NCBI GenBank assembly: GCA_944393325.1
Contig: CALXZU010000010.1
Coordinates: 1 to 43,007, forward strand
DNA from: an uncultured Clostridia bacterium
GTDB taxonomy: Bacteria > Bacillota > Clostridia > TANB77 > CAG-508
Length of the DNA stretch: 43,007 nucleotides
Direction of reading: 5' to 3'
Shown: piece by piece, positions 30,710-39,981 of the stretch
Position numbering within the stretch: the first letter of the stretch is position 1
How the letters are laid out: each line of letters opens with the position of its first letter
Made by a program: the position numbers and the translations under genes
Notes under the pieces: model-generated
What the model was told of the DNA's origin: nothing
Database searches by the model: none
The model's input: the letters and a program-made list of their open reading frames with translations, nothing else

Positions 30710-33700
30710 TTATTTTAAGTTACCAATAGTAAGATCTTTAGCTTCTTCTGTTAATACTATTGTAACTGAAGTTAAATCACTACCTACTGTAACTGTTACA
30801 CCTTTTCCATTTAATCCGAAAGAATTGATATATTCTCTTGCTGCTATTACATCTTCTTGTTTATCAATACCATATTCTTCTCTTAATTCGTCATCAGTGT
30901 AATCTTTTAATTCAACTGTTTTTCCAGCTAGTACTTTTGGTGCTTTTGTTTTTGTTACTGCAAGTACTGTTGATGTTTTACCTTCATCAGCTGAAATTGT
31001 AACTTCTTTATTTCCTGTTAATGATGGATCTGTAACTGTAGCTGTACCATTAGTTACTTCAACTTTCATATCAGCACTTACATTAACATTTGTTGATGAT
31101 ACAGTTACACTTCCTCCTGTTGTTTTAATTGTAATTGTTCCTTTTTGTTCTGATGTATTATCTGGTTCTCCTGTAAATAATATGTTTGCAAAACCTTCTG
31201 TTGAATTTACAAATACTAAATCATTTGCAACTGTATTTGCAGTAACTTCTAAGTTTTTACCTGTATTAGCTTTTAAAACTACATCTTGACTTGTTGTAAC
31301 TTTTATTTTATTAACTGTAACTTCTGCTCCAGCTTCTACTTTATAATTTTTTGTTGCATCTGCTGTAACTTCTACTCCATTTGTTAAAACAATTGGATTT
31401 GTTACAGTTGCACCTGTTACTGTAAAGATAGAACCTGTTCCTTTTAATGTTAATGCTTTAAATGTTCCTGTAATTGTTTTACTGAAATCATTACTTGTAA
31501 TTTCTACTGTTGAATTAGCAAAAACATTTCCAAAATCTCTTGTATGATCTTCAGCTGATGCTCCACCATCTAAATCTAATGAAACTACTGTTGCATTATC
31601 ATTCATAGTAACAACATCACCTGTTTTTAATCCTGTAATAACGTTTTTAGCAGCTTGTAATTCTGTTATTGATGCTGTATCATATTCTACACCACTCATA
31701 ACAATTTTTGTTCCGTCAATCATAACTTTATTTGAATCTGCTTTTTTAGCTTCTTCTAAATTATTAGTTACTTCTACACTTTCAAAAACTGGTAAAGTTT
31801 TTATTGGATCACTATATTCTGAGTTTACTTCATTATCTTCAACAGTTGCAACTAATCTAAATGCATAGTAAGTTGTTGGATTTAATCCATCAATTGTTAC
31901 TTGATTATTTTCATCGATTGTTACATCTTTTGTGTCAACTTTAGTATATAGTGGTTTTGTAGGATCTCCTGAAAGATCTACTGTATGAACTTCTACTTTA
32001 TATTTTACATCTTTGTTAGGTATTTCAATTGGTTCAACATCAAATTTAATGCTTGTTGATCCTCTTTGAGCTGAAGTTACATCTGGTGCTTGAACAATAT
32101 AGAATTGATTAGATGTTGTTTGTGTTGAACTTACTGTTGACATTTGTCCATCTTTTGCTACAACTTTTACTTTTGCAAAATAGATTATATTTTCGCTAAC
32201 TGATACATTAACTTTATTTTCATCATTTTTACAAGAAGCAACTGTGCTAACAAATTCCTCTTCTCCTTTTGCATTTAATCTATATAGATTAATTTCGTAT
32301 GTTTTAAAATCATCTTTTCCATTAGGATTAGACCAATTTAATACAACATTTCCTTCATCATCTTTTTCCATTGTCAATCCCTCTACTGCTTTTAATGCTG
32401 TAACTGTAACTTCATCAGATACTGTTGGTTCAGAATTTGTTTCTTCTTCCCCTTTAGCATCTCCTTTTACTACAACTGAAACTTTATATGTTCCTGTTCC
32501 TGCATTTTCGATTTCTGCTTTAAATGAAACTTTTTCATCAGTTGTTTCTTTTTCAGCAATTGCAACTCCATCTTTATATAATGTTGCTATATAAGTATGA
32601 GAATCTGTGTCTTTATCATCTTTAACAAATGTAAATTCTGCATCTGATGTTTCTGCTAAATCTGGTGCTTCAACAGCTTTTAATTTTGTTGCTTGCTCTA
32701 CTGAAGCATTATCTTTAGCTATAACAGCTTCTTTTACTGCTGATTGTGAACCATATTGGTTTTCTACAACAAAGTATACTTTATAAGCTACTTCTGTTTC
32801 TAAGTTTTCAGCAATTGTTAAATCTTCTAATTTATTATTTTGAATATCTGCTGAATTTGTTAATTCTTTAACAGCTGGTGTTCCATCACTTTCAGCTAAT
32901 TTTTCATACATATATCTGATTTTTGTTATATCACTTGTTCCCATTCTTTCTAAAGAAAGTGTTGCTTTTCTCGTACTTGTACGATTAGCTTTTACATTTG
33001 TTGCATCTGGTGCAACTGTATTTTTAACAACTTTAACTGTTGCTACTATTTTATCACCATCATATAGATTTAAAGTAATATTTCCTTCTTTTAAAGAAGA
33101 TAAATCAATACCATCTTTTTCTACATAATCTGTGTGTGCTGGAATTTCCACGTTAGCTTCAACATCTGCTGTTGTATTATCAGTATCTGATGCTACAAGT
33201 TTTAATGTTACTGCTTTATCTAAAGTTTCCTCTAAAGTTACACTTAATTTGTTGTTTCCAAGATTTACATTATTTATTGCTCCACCATTATTTAAAGCTA
33301 TACTATAATTTGAATCTTCTTGAGCTTCTTCTTTTGGTGGTAAATTTGTAATAAGTTCATTCTCTAATTCAACTTTATATCTTTTCATTATATATGAATC
33401 TCCAGAGTCAACAGCACCATTATTTGCACCAATATCTGCTGCTTCTCTTTGTACATCATTTAGTTCTTCTAAATCAGAAGCATATCTTTCAACTAAATAT
33501 GTATCACCTGCTGTAAGCTCTCCATCTCCATTAACATCTCCATATACAATTATTGTATATTCTGTTCCATCTGTTGTTTTAACTTTAGAACCTGTACCAA
33601 CTCTCATATCTAAAGAAGATACAGCCACATCATTAATAGTAGCTACTTTTCCTTCAAAAATGTCACTTTCAACAACATCTTTTACAGTTAAAATATCATC

Positions 33701-33889
33701 TTTATTAGCTAATACAAAAGGTACTACTGTTTTTCCTTCTATTAATTTTCTATAAACAGCAACTGGATTTGTAGTAAAATTATCTTCTACTTCTGCCTCT
33801 ACGGCATTTACTTTATTCATTCCTAAGCTACTTGTTAGTAACATTCCAGCTAAAGCTACTGTTGAGACTATTTTAAATTTCTTATTCAA
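30710..33889 (-). CDS. Large secreted protein with N-terminal dockerin-like domain and Fn3-like repeats
   Basis: A 1059-residue exported protein. A TTG start has GGGAGG eight bases upstream. The signal peptide is 'MNKKFKIVSTVALAGMLLTS', with likely cleavage near Ala29. A dockerin-like pair of calcium loops lies at about 117-180: 'DVNGDGELTAGDTYLVERY' and 'DIGANNGAVDSGDSYIMKRY'. Dockerins usually sit at the C-terminus, so the N-terminal place is unusual. Several fibronectin-III-like beta domains follow (about 200-720), for example 'APDATNVKANRTSTRKATLS' and 'TTYYAFRLVATVEDNEVNSE'. A Thr/Val-rich beta-repeat part forms the C-terminal third. No catalytic domain is obvious, and there is no LPxTG, so surface retention probably depends on the cohesin-like neighbour. 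Confidence 0.85.
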   Translation of the reverse strand: MNKKFKIVSTVALAGMLLTSSLGMNKVNAVEAEVEDNFTTNPVAVYRKLIEGKTVVPFVLANKDDILTVKDVVESDIFEGKVATINDVAVSSLDMRVGTGSKVKTTDGTEYTIIVYGDVNGDGELTAGDTYLVERYASDLEELNDVQREAADIGANNGAVDSGDSYIMKRYKVELENELITNLPPKEEAQEDSNYSIALNNGGAINNVNLGNNKLSVTLEETLDKAVTLKLVASDTDNTTADVEANVEIPAHTDYVEKDGIDLSSLKEGNITLNLYDGDKIVATVKVVKNTVAPDATNVKANRTSTRKATLSLERMGTSDITKIRYMYEKLAESDGTPAVKELTNSADIQNNKLEDLTIAENLETEVAYKVYFVVENQYGSQSAVKEAVIAKDNASVEQATKLKAVEAPDLAETSDAEFTFVKDDKDTDSHTYIATLYKDGVAIAEKETTDEKVSFKAEIENAGTGTYKVSVVVKGDAKGEEETNSEPTVSDEVTVTALKAVEGLTMEKDDEGNVVLNWSNPNGKDDFKTYEINLYRLNAKGEEEFVSTVASCKNDENKVNVSVSENIIYFAKVKVVAKDGQMSTVSSTQTTSNQFYIVQAPDVTSAQRGSTSIKFDVEPIEIPNKDVKYKVEVHTVDLSGDPTKPLYTKVDTKDVTIDENNQVTIDGLNPTTYYAFRLVATVEDNEVNSEYSDPIKTLPVFESVEVTNNLEEAKKADSNKVMIDGTKIVMSGVEYDTASITELQAAKNVITGLKTGDVVTMNDNATVVSLDLDGGASAEDHTRDFGNVFANSTVEITSNDFSKTITGTFKALTLKGTGSIFTVTGATVTNPIVLTNGVEVTADATKNYKVEAGAEVTVNKIKVTTSQDVVLKANTGKNLEVTANTVANDLVFVNSTEGFANILFTGEPDNTSEQKGTITIKTTGGSVTVSSTNVNVSADMKVEVTNGTATVTDPSLTGNKEVTISADEGKTSTVLAVTKTKAPKVLAGKTVELKDYTDDELREEYGIDKQEDVIAAREYINSFGLNGKGVTVTVGSDLTSVTIVLTEEAKDLTIGNLK

Positions 33890-33931
33890 CTTTTTTTCCT
33901 CCCTTTATTTTGAATATTTTAAAATTATTTA

Positions 33932-34606
33932 TTATTTTCTTAATTTTCTAACTGCTAAAGCTCCTGCTATTACAACTATTGCAACAACTCCTGCTATTTG
34001 GAAAACTGTTATTCCTGTTTGAGGTAATTTTGTTATTACATTTCCATCTTCATCAACTTTAGGTGCATTTGCATCTACTTTGTCTCCAACTTGTGTATTA
34101 TCTGTAACATCACTTGGTACATCTACATCTGGATTTTCTGGATCAACTGGTGTTGGATCCTCTGGCTCTGGATCAACTGTTGGTTCTACAACTTTTACTG
34201 ATACTGTGTCAACATCTAATCCTTCTCCATTTATTGTGTTTAATCCACTTGCAACAAAATCTGCTGCATCTGTGTTTTCTTTAGCTACAAATGTATATGT
34301 TATATATGCTGTTGTTTTAGTTGCATCTGCTGCTGAAATTTTTACAGATCCTGCTACTGTATCATTTACTGTTAATGATGGTAAATCTGATGTAGCTGAT
34401 CCTTTTACATATTCAAAACTATTTGCATCATATGTTAATTCTAAATCTACATATGGTGTTTCCTCAAAAGAAACTGTTACTTTTATTTCTTCTCCTTTAT
34501 TTACTTCTTGTGCACTTGCACTTATTGATGCAGCCATTACTTGGCTTGCCATTACTCCTATAATTACTACTAATGCGATTAATATTCCTATTACTTTATT
34601 TTTCAT
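33932..34606 (-). CDS. Cohesin-like LPQTG-anchored surface protein
   Basis: The signal peptide 'MKNKVIGILIALVVIIGVMA' is followed by a cohesin-like beta domain: 'VNKGEEIKVTVSFEETPYVD', 'LELTYDANSFEYVKGSATSD', 'GSVKISAAD' and 'AYITYTFVAKENTDAADFVA'. A Pro/Asp/Glu-rich spacer ('PTVDPEPEDPTPVDPENPDV') crosses the wall. The C-terminus has sortase motif LPQTG, a hydrophobic helix and 'RKLRK'. Cohesins bind dockerins, and the next gene encodes a dockerin-like protein. I start at the second Met (34606) because the first is fused to the Shine-Dalgarno. It lies between the sortase gene and the dockerin-like gene in one operon. Confidence 0.85.
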   Translation of the reverse strand: MKNKVIGILIALVVIIGVMASQVMAASISASAQEVNKGEEIKVTVSFEETPYVDLELTYDANSFEYVKGSATSDLPSLTVNDTVAGSVKISAADATKTTAYITYTFVAKENTDAADFVASGLNTINGEGLDVDTVSVKVVEPTVDPEPEDPTPVDPENPDVDVPSDVTDNTQVGDKVDANAPKVDEDGNVITKLPQTGITVFQIAGVVAIVVIAGALAVRKLRK

Positions 34607-34680
34607 TTTTAATATCATTCCTTTCTTATTTTTATAATCTTATGTACTTTTTATTAATACACTTTTTATGCTTTTTAGCA

Positions 34681-35346
34681 TCATATTTCTCTTGCCTTAC
34701 ATATAAGTCTAGTTAATCCACCAGGATTACATGTTATTAGAGTTACTTCTTTTTTTCCATCTTGGTTTTGATCTAAACAAGATAAATCTGTTGGCTCACA
34801 AGAATATTTATCATATATTTCATAATCTATTCTTTCTTTAGTCTCTCTTGTAATTATATAAAATTGTTCACCAATTTCCATTTCATCAAGTCTTTTTAGA
34901 ATATTATTCCAATTATGTCCACATATACAAAAATTTCCAGGTTCATTAATATTTACTTGTGGTGGGTAAAATTTAGTTACTCCTAATTTTAATGAAGCAT
35001 TTTCTGTTTTACTTAAAACATTTTGCCTTACACCAATCTTTTCAATAACTAATTGCCCTAACACATCATATCCACCTAATTTTTCTGGTATATCGACATC
35101 CTCGTATTTCTTTTCTTCGACTTCTTCTTGAATAGTATTTGTTGTATTTTGAGGGGTGTTACTTAGCTCTGCCGATGTATTTACTTCTTGTTCATCATCT
35201 TTTTTCTCACTAAGCATATTTACAACAAAAAATACTATTATCATAATTACAAGAATTACACCAACTACTTTTTTCTTATTTATCTTTTTTTCAATCGCTC
35301 TTCTACCTCGATGATATATAACTCTTTTCACATCTTCCTTCTTCAC
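34681..35346 (-). CDS. Sortase
   Basis: This transpeptidase cleaves LPxTG-type motifs and attaches proteins to peptidoglycan. One N-terminal membrane helix ('VVGVILVIMIIVFFVVNMLS', about residues 27-46) anchors it. The catalytic His is in 'NFCICGHNWNN', the Cys in 'VTLITCNPGG', and the Arg in 'LTRLICKAREI'. The substrate is probably the LPQTG protein encoded immediately downstream. The start is uncertain: GTG 35346 overlaps the Shine-Dalgarno AAGGAGG, and an in-frame GTG slightly downstream is possible. Confidence 0.9.
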   Translation of the reverse strand: MKKEDVKRVIYHRGRRAIEKKINKKKVVGVILVIMIIVFFVVNMLSEKKDDEQEVNTSAELSNTPQNTTNTIQEEVEEKKYEDVDIPEKLGGYDVLGQLVIEKIGVRQNVLSKTENASLKLGVTKFYPPQVNINEPGNFCICGHNWNNILKRLDEMEIGEQFYIITRETKERIDYEIYDKYSCEPTDLSCLDQNQDGKKEVTLITCNPGGLTRLICKAREI

Positions 35347-35462
35347 CTCCTTATTTTCTTAGTGCAATAATTTCCTTAACGATATTTATGGTTAAGAAAT
35401 TAATAAAACTTTTTTATTACTGAAACAACTTAAAGTAGCTTTCTTATTTCTATTTTTGTTTT

Positions 35463-35508
35463 AACCTGTTTCAGATTATACATTTATTATTTTAACCTAA
35501 TTCAGGTT
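35463..35508. promoter_or_regulatory. Two copies of a palindromic operator candidate
   Basis: AACCTAATTCAGGTT (35494-35508) is a perfect AACCT-N5-AGGTT palindrome. AACCTGTTTCAGATT (35463-35477) is a degenerate copy 31 bases away, about three helical turns. Both lie in the 300-base divergent region between the sortase operon and the XRE regulator gene, which is the natural place for its operator. Confidence 0.55.
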
Positions 35509-35644
35509 GTAAGTCAATAGTAATTTAAAAATATTTTAAAATATTTTTATACCTGTCAAATTACTAATATTTCAACAAATTTTCGATTTTTATATAATTT
35601 TTTGCTTAATTTTCTTTGATAAAATTTTATTTTTTGACAAACAT

Positions 35645-35923
35645 ATGAAAAGGAGAATTAATAATATGAATAAAAAATATGAAAAATCTTATGATAGAAT
35701 TAGAGCTTTAAGAGAAGATAATGATTTAACACAAAAAGAAATAGCTGCAATATTAAATATGTCACAAACTGGATATTCAAAATACGAAACTGGCGAAAAT
35801 GACGTACCTACAAAAATATTGATAGATTTAGCTAAATATTATGATACATCTATTGATTATTTACTTGGAATAACAGATGTGAAAGAACCTTATCTTCGCT
35901 CTAAGAAAAAATTAAAAGAATAA
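35645..35923 (+). CDS. XRE-family helix-turn-helix regulator
   Basis: This 92-residue DNA-binding protein has the helix-turn-helix 'LTQKEIAAILNMSQTGYSKY' (about residues 28-48), followed by 'ETGENDVPTKILIDLAKYYD' and 'TSIDYLLG', the XRE signature. The likely start is the ATG inside 'RRINNMNKKYEKS', preceded by AAAAGGAG, so the first few residues of the longest frame are probably not made. It is divergent from the sortase-cohesin-dockerin operon and may control it through the AACCT palindromes. Confidence 0.85.
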   Translation: MKRRINNMNKKYEKSYDRIRALREDNDLTQKEIAAILNMSQTGYSKYETGENDVPTKILIDLAKYYDTSIDYLLGITDVKEPYLRSKKKLKE

Positions 35924-35950
35924 TTAAAATGTAAAAAGAAAAAGTACAAA

Positions 35951-36106
35951 CTATATACTTTTTCTTTTCTCTTTATTTGTATGTGCTAATTCTTGATGTT
36001 CTGTTTCTACTAGTATTGATACATAGTATTTTCCACTTGCTTCTTGTGATACTGTTGCTAATTTTATTTTTCCTGTAAATTTTCTGTGTATTTTTATTTT
36101 TACTTT
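35951..36106 (-). pseudogene. Fragment of an IS200/IS605-type TnpB gene
   Basis: The minus strand reads 'KVKIKIHRKFTGKIKLATVS' and 'QEASGKYYVSILVETEHQEL', a recognisable piece of the TnpB/OrfB N-terminal beta domain. It ends at a TAG (35951-35953), and the rest of the nuclease is missing. No intact transposase or IS ends are visible, so it is a relic between the XRE gene and lysS. Confidence 0.65.
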
Positions 36107-36153
36107 CTTAATGGTGATGGTTTTCCACTCATCATTTTATGCATTATAACTTA

Positions 36154-37653
36154 TTAAGCGTTATTAAGTGGTTTCATTGTTGGGAATAATAATACATCTC
36201 TTATTGATGCTGAATCTGTTAAAAGCATTACTAATCTATCTATTCCTATTCCTTCTCCTCCTGTTGGTGGTAATCCGTATTCAAGTGCTGTAACAAAGTC
36301 CTCATCCATCATTCCTGCTTCATCATCTCCATTTTCTCTTGCTCTTATTTCTTCTTTAAATCTTTCATATTGATCTATTGGATCATTTAATTCTGAAAAG
36401 GCATTTCCATATTCTCTTCCGTCAATAAATACTTCAAATCTTTGTGTTAATCTTTCATCATAATCACATTTTTTAGCAAGTGGAGATATTTCTATTGGAT
36501 AATCATATATGAATGTTGGTTGTACTAATGTTTTTTCTACATATTCATCAAAGAATAAACTAATTACATTTCCTCTTGTTTCTTTTCCATTCGGAATTTC
36601 TATATTTCTTTCTTTAGCTAATTTAACTGCTTCCTCATCAGTATTAATAGTATTGAAATCAACTCCTGTTACTTCTTTTATACTATCTATCATACTAATT
36701 TTTTTCCATTTTCCTCCTAATTCTATTTCTGTTCCTTGATATGTTATTTTAGTTGTTCCACATACTTTCATGCTACATCTTTGGAATATCTCTTCTGTCA
36801 AATCCATCATATCATTGTAATCTTGATATGCTGAATAGAATTCTATTGAAGTAAATTCTGGATTATGTCTTATGTCCATTCCTTCATTTCTAAATATTCT
36901 TCCTATTTCATATACTTTATCATATCCACCAACTATTAATCTTTTTAAATTCAATTCTGTTGCTATTCTTAAATACATATCTATATCTAATGTATTATGA
37001 TGAGTTATAAATGGTCTTGCTGTTGCTCCTCCTGATATTGTATTTAATATTGGTGTTTCTACTTCTAAATATCCTTTTTCATTTAAGATGTTTCTTATTT
37101 CATTTATTATTTGTGTTCTTTTTATAAATGTTTCTTTCACTTCTGGATTCATTATTAAATCTACATATCTTTGTCTATATCTTAAATCCACATCTTTTAA
37201 TCCATGGAATTTTTCTGGAAGTGGTCTCAAAGATTTAGAAAGTAATGTTACTTTTTTTGCGTGAACTGAAATTTCTTCTGTTCTTGTTTTAAACACAAAA
37301 CCAGTAATTCCAATTATATCTCCTATATCCCAAGTTTTAAATTCTTTGTAACTTTCTTCTCCTAAATCATTTATACTTACATAACTTTGGATTTTTTCAT
37401 CACAATCTTGAATTGTACAAAATGATGCTTTTCCCATTATTCTTTTTGCTATAATTCTTCCGGCAACTGTTACATCCTTTCCTTCAAACTCTTCATAATT
37501 AGCTTTTATTTCCCCTGCTGTGTTCGTTCTATCAAATTTTGTTATTTTATATGGATCTTTTCCTTCTTTTTGTAACTCAAATAATTTCTCTCTTCTTATT
37601 TGCATCAAATGGTTTAAATCCATTTCTTGTGTTTGGTTATTGTTCTCTGACAT
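36154..37653 (-). CDS. lysS: Lysyl-tRNA synthetase (class II)
   Basis: LysRS charges tRNA-Lys. The N-terminal OB-fold for anticodon binding includes '[20 protein letters not shown]'. Class II motif 2 is '[20 protein letters not shown]', and motif 3 is '[20 protein letters not shown]'. 499 residues is normal. tRNA-Gln lies about 110 bases upstream. CGG triplets such as in 'EYGLPP' and 'VAGRII' are out of frame. Confidence 0.97.
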   Translation of the reverse strand: MSENNNQTQEMDLNHLMQIRREKLFELQKEGKDPYKITKFDRTNTAGEIKANYEEFEGKDVTVAGRIIAKRIMGKASFCTIQDCDEKIQSYVSINDLGEESYKEFKTWDIGDIIGITGFVFKTRTEEISVHAKKVTLLSKSLRPLPEKFHGLKDVDLRYRQRYVDLIMNPEVKETFIKRTQIINEIRNILNEKGYLEVETPILNTISGGATARPFITHHNTLDIDMYLRIATELNLKRLIVGGYDKVYEIGRIFRNEGMDIRHNPEFTSIEFYSAYQDYNDMMDLTEEIFQRCSMKVCGTTKITYQGTEIELGGKWKKISMIDSIKEVTGVDFNTINTDEEAVKLAKERNIEIPNGKETRGNVISLFFDEYVEKTLVQPTFIYDYPIEISPLAKKCDYDERLTQRFEVFIDGREYGNAFSELNDPIDQYERFKEEIRARENGDDEAGMMDEDFVTALEYGLPPTGGEGIGIDRLVMLLTDSASIRDVLLFPTMKPLNNA

Positions 37654-37768
37654 ATAAATCTCTCCTAACTTGTTTTATTATTTTGTTTAACATGATGATA
37701 TTATACCTTAATTTTCCAAAAAAGTAAAGAAGAACTAAATCTAAATAATTTTTAGTTCTTCTTTTGCT

Positions 37769-37843
37769 TGGCTGGGGTACTGTGATTCGAACACAGGAAT
37801 GTCGGAACCAGAATCCGATGCCTTACCACTTGGCGATACCCCA
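37769..37843 (-). tRNA. tRNA-Gln (anticodon CUG)
   Basis: The minus strand folds as TGGGGTA acceptor, D-arm with AGTGGTAAGGCA, anticodon stem-loop TCGGA-TTCTGGT-TCCGA (anticodon CTG), T-arm CTGTGTTCGAATCACAG, and TACCCCA with G discriminator and encoded CCA. A CUG anticodon reads CAG, so this tRNA is not the decoder of CGG. Confidence 0.95.
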
Positions 37844-37897
37844 TCGTACTTTTCTATTATAACAGAAAAATACATAATAATAAAGACTTTTTACAAA

Positions 37898-38428
37898 CTA
37901 TTTTATATTTATTTTTACTAATAATTCTTCATAATGTCTATAATTTTTCTCATATTTAGAAAGTAAATTATAAAAAGCTTTACAATGTGTTTTGTATTTT
38001 AAATGACAATATTGATGAAGCACAATATAATCTATAATTTTCCTTCCATATTTTACTATTTCTGGATTTATTATTATTTTTCCATCTTCACATTTTCCTA
38101 AAATATTTATTTTTCTTATTTCAAATTCTTCTGGAGCAAATCCAAGCATTATTCTTGTTTTTTCCATTGCTCTTTCAATTTCAACATTTGCTATTTGTTC
38201 ATACATTTTCTCTATTGCTAAATCCAAAATTGCTGTATTAGACATCTTTTTATATTTGCTTGGTAGTGATATTTTTATAGTTTTATTTTCTACATCTAAC
38301 TCTGTTATTTTTATATTTTTATAAATTATTTTTACTTTATAATCTACACCTAAAACAGGCACTGGATGTCTTTCTATGCTATTATTTATAGATAATTTAA
38401 TATTTGTTCTTCTTTTTACTATATTCAT
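37898..38428 (-). CDS. YgjP/SprT-like metallopeptidase-fold protein lacking the catalytic Glu
   Basis: This 176-residue protein has the YgjP (DUF45) layout: N-terminal beta strands, then 'APEEFEIRKINILGKCEDGK' and a metal-site helix. In the family the helix is H-E-x-x-H (as in V-x-H-E-L-x-H-L). Here it reads 'YIVLHQYCHLKYKTHCKAFY', so the Glu that activates water is Gln, while both histidines and the downstream His remain. It may bind metal without peptidase action. The gene stands between rplS and tRNA-Gln. Nothing else looks decayed. Confidence 0.75.
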   Translation of the reverse strand: MNIVKRRTNIKLSINNSIERHPVPVLGVDYKVKIIYKNIKITELDVENKTIKISLPSKYKKMSNTAILDLAIEKMYEQIANVEIERAMEKTRIMLGFAPEEFEIRKINILGKCEDGKIIINPEIVKYGRKIIDYIVLHQYCHLKYKTHCKAFYNLLSKYEKNYRHYEELLVKINIK

Positions 38429-38597
38429 TTATATCACTCCTATCAAAATATTGTTTTGCGAATTACTGTTCGCTTTGTTGTTCTTATTTTATATTCTTTT
38501 CATTTATTTGTCAATAGTTTTTTATAAAAAAATCAAAATTTTTGTTCGCTTTTTTTGAAATCCTTTTATATCAACATTTTGATAAAAAAACTTTTCT

Positions 38598-38635
38598 AAA
38601 AAAAGAAAAAGACTTTTAAGCTCTTCCTAAAAGTC
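38598..38635 (-). terminator. Terminator after rplS
   Basis: GACTTTTA-GGAAGAGCT-TAAAAGTC followed by TTTTTC and more T residues on the minus strand closes the ffh-rplS operon. Confidence 0.85.
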
Positions 38636-38645
38636 CTTTTTTATA

Positions 38646-39218
38646 TTATTCAGCTTTCTTTTCTGTTTCTTCTTTAGCTGATTCTTCAGCTTTCTCTTCT
38701 TTTTTTACTGGCTCTTCTTTAACTGTTTGAACAGCTTCTTCTTTTACTGTATCTACAGTTTCTTCTACAACTGGCTCTTGAGTTTCAACTGCTGGTTGTT
38801 CTTCTGGTGCAGATTCTACTACTGGTTCTTCTACCAAATCTTCTTTAATAGTAATTTCTTTATTTTCAATTCTTGCACCTACTTGTTCTTTAGTTTTAGC
38901 AGCTTTACCTATTCTATCTCTTAAGTAGAATAGTCTTGCTCTTCTTGCTTTACCAACTCTTACTAGTTCTACTTTTTCAACTAAAGGTGAATGTACTAAA
39001 AATGTTTTTTCAACACCTACACCATAAGATATTTTTCTTACTGTAAATGATTGATTTACTCCTCCACCTTGTACTTTTATTATTGTTCCTTCAAATACTT
39101 GGATTCTTTCTTTATTTCCTTCTTTTATTCTTACGTGTACTCTTACTGTATTACCAACTTTTAATTCTGGTATTTTATTTTTCAATTGTTCGTGTTCAAT
39201 TGCTTTTATAATATCCAT
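38646..39218 (-). CDS. rplS: 50S ribosomal protein L19 with long acidic C-terminal tail
   Basis: L19 sits at the 30S-50S interface. The first about 115 residues are ordinary: '[20 protein letters not shown]', '[20 protein letters not shown]' and '[20 protein letters not shown]'. About 75 further residues follow, almost only E, K, V, A, P and T ('[20 protein letters not shown]', '[20 protein letters not shown]'). Standard bacterial L19 ends near residue 115-120, so the tail is an addition. It is the last gene of the operon, right after trmD. Confidence 0.93.
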   Translation of the reverse strand: MDIIKAIEHEQLKNKIPELKVGNTVRVHVRIKEGNKERIQVFEGTIIKVQGGGVNQSFTVRKISYGVGVEKTFLVHSPLVEKVELVRVGKARRARLFYLRDRIGKAAKTKEQVGARIENKEITIKEDLVEEPVVESAPEEQPAVETQEPVVEETVDTVKEEAVQTVKEEPVKKEEKAEESAKEETEKKAE

Positions 39219-39271
39219 TTTTGAATATCCTCCTTTTCTTCCTAATTTAAATTTAATTATATTTTAGAGCG

Positions 39272-39291
39272 GTGCAATTGGGATTTTGCAC
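39272..39291 (-). promoter_or_regulatory. Hairpin in the leader of rplS
   Basis: GTGCAA-AATCCCAA-TTGCAC lies in the 80-base gap between trmD and rplS. L19 leader elements are known in some Firmicutes, but I cannot match this one to a defined family; a small internal terminator or processing site is also possible. Confidence 0.4.
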
Positions 39292-39298
39292 TTCTTCT

Positions 39299-39964
39299 TT
39301 ATTCTAATAAATCTGGTCTTTTATTTTTAGTTGTTTCTAAAGATTTTTCATTTCTCCATTTTTCTATCTCTTTATGGTTTCCTGAAAGTAATATTTCTGG
39401 AACTTTTATTCCTTCAAATATCTCTGGTCTTGTGTATTGTGGATATTCAAGCAAATTATTTGAGAAACTTTCTTCTTTTATTGAATCCTTGCTTAAAACT
39501 CCTTCTACATATCTACTTACACTATCGATCAGTACCATTGCCGGAAGCTCTCCTCCTGTTAATACATAATCACCTATAGATATTTCCTCATCTACTATTT
39601 TATCTAAAACCCTTTGATCTATTCCTTCATAATGACCACAAAGAATTATTAAATGTTTTTCTTTAGACAATTCTAAAACTTTTTTCTGATTTAATTTTTT
39701 ACCTTGTGGAGACATATATATAACTTTAGCATTTTCTTTATTTTCTAAGGAATTATATGCTCTATATACTACATCAGGCATTATCACCATACCTGCTCCT
39801 CCACCATATGGAGTATCATCAACTTTATTATGTTTGTTTTTTGAAAAGTCTCTAATATTAACTGTGTTAATATTAATTATTTTATCTTTTACTGCTCTTC
39901 CAATTATACTTTCTTTTAAAGAAGAAAACATTTGTGGAAATAGTGTTAAAACATCAAAGTCCAT
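39299..39964 (-). CDS. trmD: tRNA (guanine(37)-N1)-methyltransferase TrmD
   Basis: TrmD methylates G37 next to the anticodon and so guards against +1 frameshifting at CCN proline and some other codons. 'MDFDVLTLFPQMFSSLKESI' is the N-terminus. The trefoil-knot SAM site is 'LCGHYEGIDQRVLDKIVDEE' and 'SIGDYVLTGGELPAMVLIDS'. 221 residues from ATG 39964, which has GGAGG upstream. It looks intact and ordinary, so loss of m1G37 is not an obvious explanation for the CGG shifts in this genome. Confidence 0.96.
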   Translation of the reverse strand: MDFDVLTLFPQMFSSLKESIIGRAVKDKIININTVNIRDFSKNKHNKVDDTPYGGGAGMVIMPDVVYRAYNSLENKENAKVIYMSPQGKKLNQKKVLELSKEKHLIILCGHYEGIDQRVLDKIVDEEISIGDYVLTGGELPAMVLIDSVSRYVEGVLSKDSIKEESFSNNLLEYPQYTRPEIFEGIKVPEILLSGNHKEIEKWRNEKSLETTKNKRPDLLE

Positions 39965-39981
39965 TTTTTCCTCCATATTTA

